Assembly (NCBI GenBank): GCA_013112545.1
Contig: JABFGJ010000005.1
Location: 124,001-188,000, forward strand
DNA length: 64,000 nt
Reading direction: 5' to 3'
From: Bacteroidota bacterium
GTDB taxonomy: Bacteria > Bacteroidota > Bacteroidia > Flavobacteriales_E > Vicingaceae
Made by a program: the position numbers and the translations under genes. The notes beneath the pieces are model-generated. The model was not told where the DNA came from. It made no database searches and saw nothing but the letters and a program-made list of their open reading frames with translations. Positions 62,898 through 64,000 of this stretch are shown here, piece by piece (positions within the stretch are counted from its first letter, which is position 1; each line of letters starts with the position of its first letter).

Positions 62898-64000
62898 ATG
62901 TCTGAAGAAAAAAAAATACTTTGGTTACTTGATGCCTATGCTTTGATTTATAGAGCTCATTTTGCTTTTAGCCAAAACCAAATGATCAACTCCAAAGGCT
63001 TGAATACCTCTGCAATTTATGGCTTTACTACTACGCTTTTTGAAGTATTAAGCAACCACAAGCCAACGCATATTGCCGTTGTTTTTGACACCAGCGCTCC
63101 CACAGAAAGACACATCGAGTTTCCGGCCTACAAAGCCAATAGAGAAGAAACTCCCGATGATATACGCAAGGCTATTCCATACATTAAGCGACTTATTGAA
63201 GGTTTCAATATTCCTGTAATTTATTCTGATGGTTATGAGGCAGATGACATCATTGGAACCTTAGCCAAAAAAGCAGAAAAAGCAGGCTATCAAACTTATA
63301 TGATGACGCCTGACAAGGATTTTGGACAATTAGTAAGTGAAAATATTTTCATGTACAAGCCTGCAAGAATGGGCAATCGAGCAGAAATATGGGGCATTAA
63401 GGAAGTGTGCGAACGCTTTGAAATATCTGACCCACTGCAAGTGATTGACTATTTAGGCATGACAGGTGATGCTGTAGATAATATTCCAGGTTTGCCAGGT
63501 GTTGGTGATAAAACAGCTAAAAAATTCTTAAAAGCTTATGGAAGCTTGGAAGGCTTGCTTGCGAATACCGCAGATTTGAAAGGTAAGATGAAAGAAAAAG
63601 TAGAAGCCAATAGAGAATTGGGCTTGCTTTCTAAAAAATTAGCTACCATCATCATAGATGCACCAGTTGACTTTGACCCAAAAAGTTTGAGGAAAGACCC
63701 TTTAGACAAACAAAAGCTAGAAGAATTATTTGCAGAACTTGAATTTAGAACCTTGAGTAAGCGAATATTGGGTGAAGAAGTTTCCATTGCGCCAAATCCA
63801 AGTGGGCAAATAGATTTATTTAGCTCAGCCACAAACGATACGAACCCTGAACCAGATGCAGAAGAAGAAGTGGTTTTACAGGAAATGAAAACCATAGAAA
63901 GCGTAAAGCACAACTACCATTTGGTTGATACAGCTCAGAAAAGGAAAGATTTAGTGGAAACACTCAAAAAAGCCAATTCTATTTGTTTTGATACCGAAAC
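62898..64000 (+). CDS. polA: DNA polymerase I (3' part outside window)
   Basis: From the ATG at 62898 the frame is open to the window end (367 codons). The 5'-nuclease domain (about 1-300) shows LLDAYALIYRAHFAF, VFDTSAPTERH, GYEADDIIGTLA, MTPDKDFGQLV and the helix-hairpin-helix GLPGVGDKTAKKFL. After an acidic linker, the start of the 3'-5' exonuclease domain is visible at the right edge (CFDTET). The polymerase domain lies outside. This enzyme fills gaps in Okazaki-fragment processing and excision repair. A short 68-bp gap separates it from the preceding gene. Confidence 0.95.
   Translation, partial: MSEEKKILWLLDAYALIYRAHFAFSQNQMINSKGLNTSAIYGFTTTLFEVLSNHKPTHIAVVFDTSAPTERHIEFPAYKANREETPDDIRKAIPYIKRLIEGFNIPVIYSDGYEADDIIGTLAKKAEKAGYQTYMMTPDKDFGQLVSENIFMYKPARMGNRAEIWGIKEVCERFEISDPLQVIDYLGMTGDAVDNIPGLPGVGDKTAKKFLKAYGSLEGLLANTADLKGKMKEKVEANRELGLLSKKLATIIIDAPVDFDPKSLRKDPLDKQKLEELFAELEFRTLSKRILGEEVSIAPNPSGQIDLFSSATNDTNPEPDAEEEVVLQEMKTIESVKHNYHLVDTAQKRKDLVETLKKANSICFDTE

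Noticed and set aside
1-64000. tRNA, rRNA, insertion sequences, prophage or integrase genes
   Set aside because: I looked through all intergenic gaps and both strands and found no cloverleaf-like sequence, transposase motif or terminal inverted repeats.

Overview
The window is low-GC DNA (roughly one third G+C by eye) from a member of the Bacteroidota, most likely a Flavobacteriales-type gliding or marine lineage. The evidence is several secreted proteins ending in type IX secretion (T9SS) sorting domains, a fused CcoN-CcoO oxidase subunit, HisKA_2/LytTR signalling pairs, a one-piece hybrid two-component regulator with an AraC output, SpoIIE phosphatases with Bacteroidota-type linkers, few Shine-Dalgarno sites, frequent TTG/GTG starts, and promoters matching the TAnnTTTG -7 element. 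The genus cannot be fixed from the sequence alone. I saw no tRNA, rRNA, transposase, phage gene or CRISPR array.

Layout. 1-3363: a truncated secreted adhesin-like gene divergent from a sensor kinase/LytTR regulator pair, with a 20-bp-period direct repeat between them. 3429-7779: remnant of a T9SS cargo gene, then a leftward tyrosine/homogentisate catabolic set (hmgA, a four-helix-bundle gene, hpd) and trhO. 8125-11922: two T9SS cargo genes, one a subtilisin-like protease. 12044-17224: SDR threonine dehydrogenase, MORN-repeat protein, a second HisKA_2/LytTR pair and an SRPBCC protein. 17540-23470: an Alg5-like glycosyltransferase converging on two polytopic membrane proteins, a fused dipeptide-type ABC ATPase and a PolB-like exonuclease. 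23491-28081: HAMP-SpoIIE phosphatase, TPR and YfiR genes, a very basic lipoprotein and a universal stress protein. 28136-32578: an OmpR-type regulator/kinase pair, a candidate small RNA, an aldehyde dehydrogenase and a small protein. 32782-36701: two tandem SPOR-repeat proteins and a second SpoIIE phosphatase. 37051-46783: a 1656-residue repeat adhesin, a decayed copy of one of its modules and a hybrid sensor/AraC regulator. 46990-58294: TetR regulator, an FNR-type regulator and the cbb3 oxidase cluster (ccoI, ccoS, ccoNO, ccoQ, ccoP, ccoG, fixH, a TauE/SafE protein and a PLP decarboxylase). 58692-64000: ALDH7-type dehydrogenase, cysS, an M28-family lipoprotein and the start of polA.

How the parts may work together. 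The best-supported regulatory story is oxygen control. A Crp/Fnr protein that keeps all four FNR cluster-type cysteines is divergent from ccoI. An almost identical 12-bp FNR-like box lies upstream of ccoI, ccoS and, far away, trhO, each time about 30 bp before a -7 element, which is class II activator geometry. Other gene/operator pairs visible in the DNA are two TTAGAA...TTCTAA palindromes before the TetR gene, three TTAACA repeats in 10-bp phase between the OmpR-type pair and a candidate terminated small RNA, and two TGGTCAAATG repeats 21 bp apart between the AraC-type hybrid regulator and the adhesin. The most plausible little-described systems are the SPOR/SPOR/SpoIIE operon and the SpoIIE/TPR/YfiR operon, both of which look like envelope sensing coupled to PP2C-type phosphatases.
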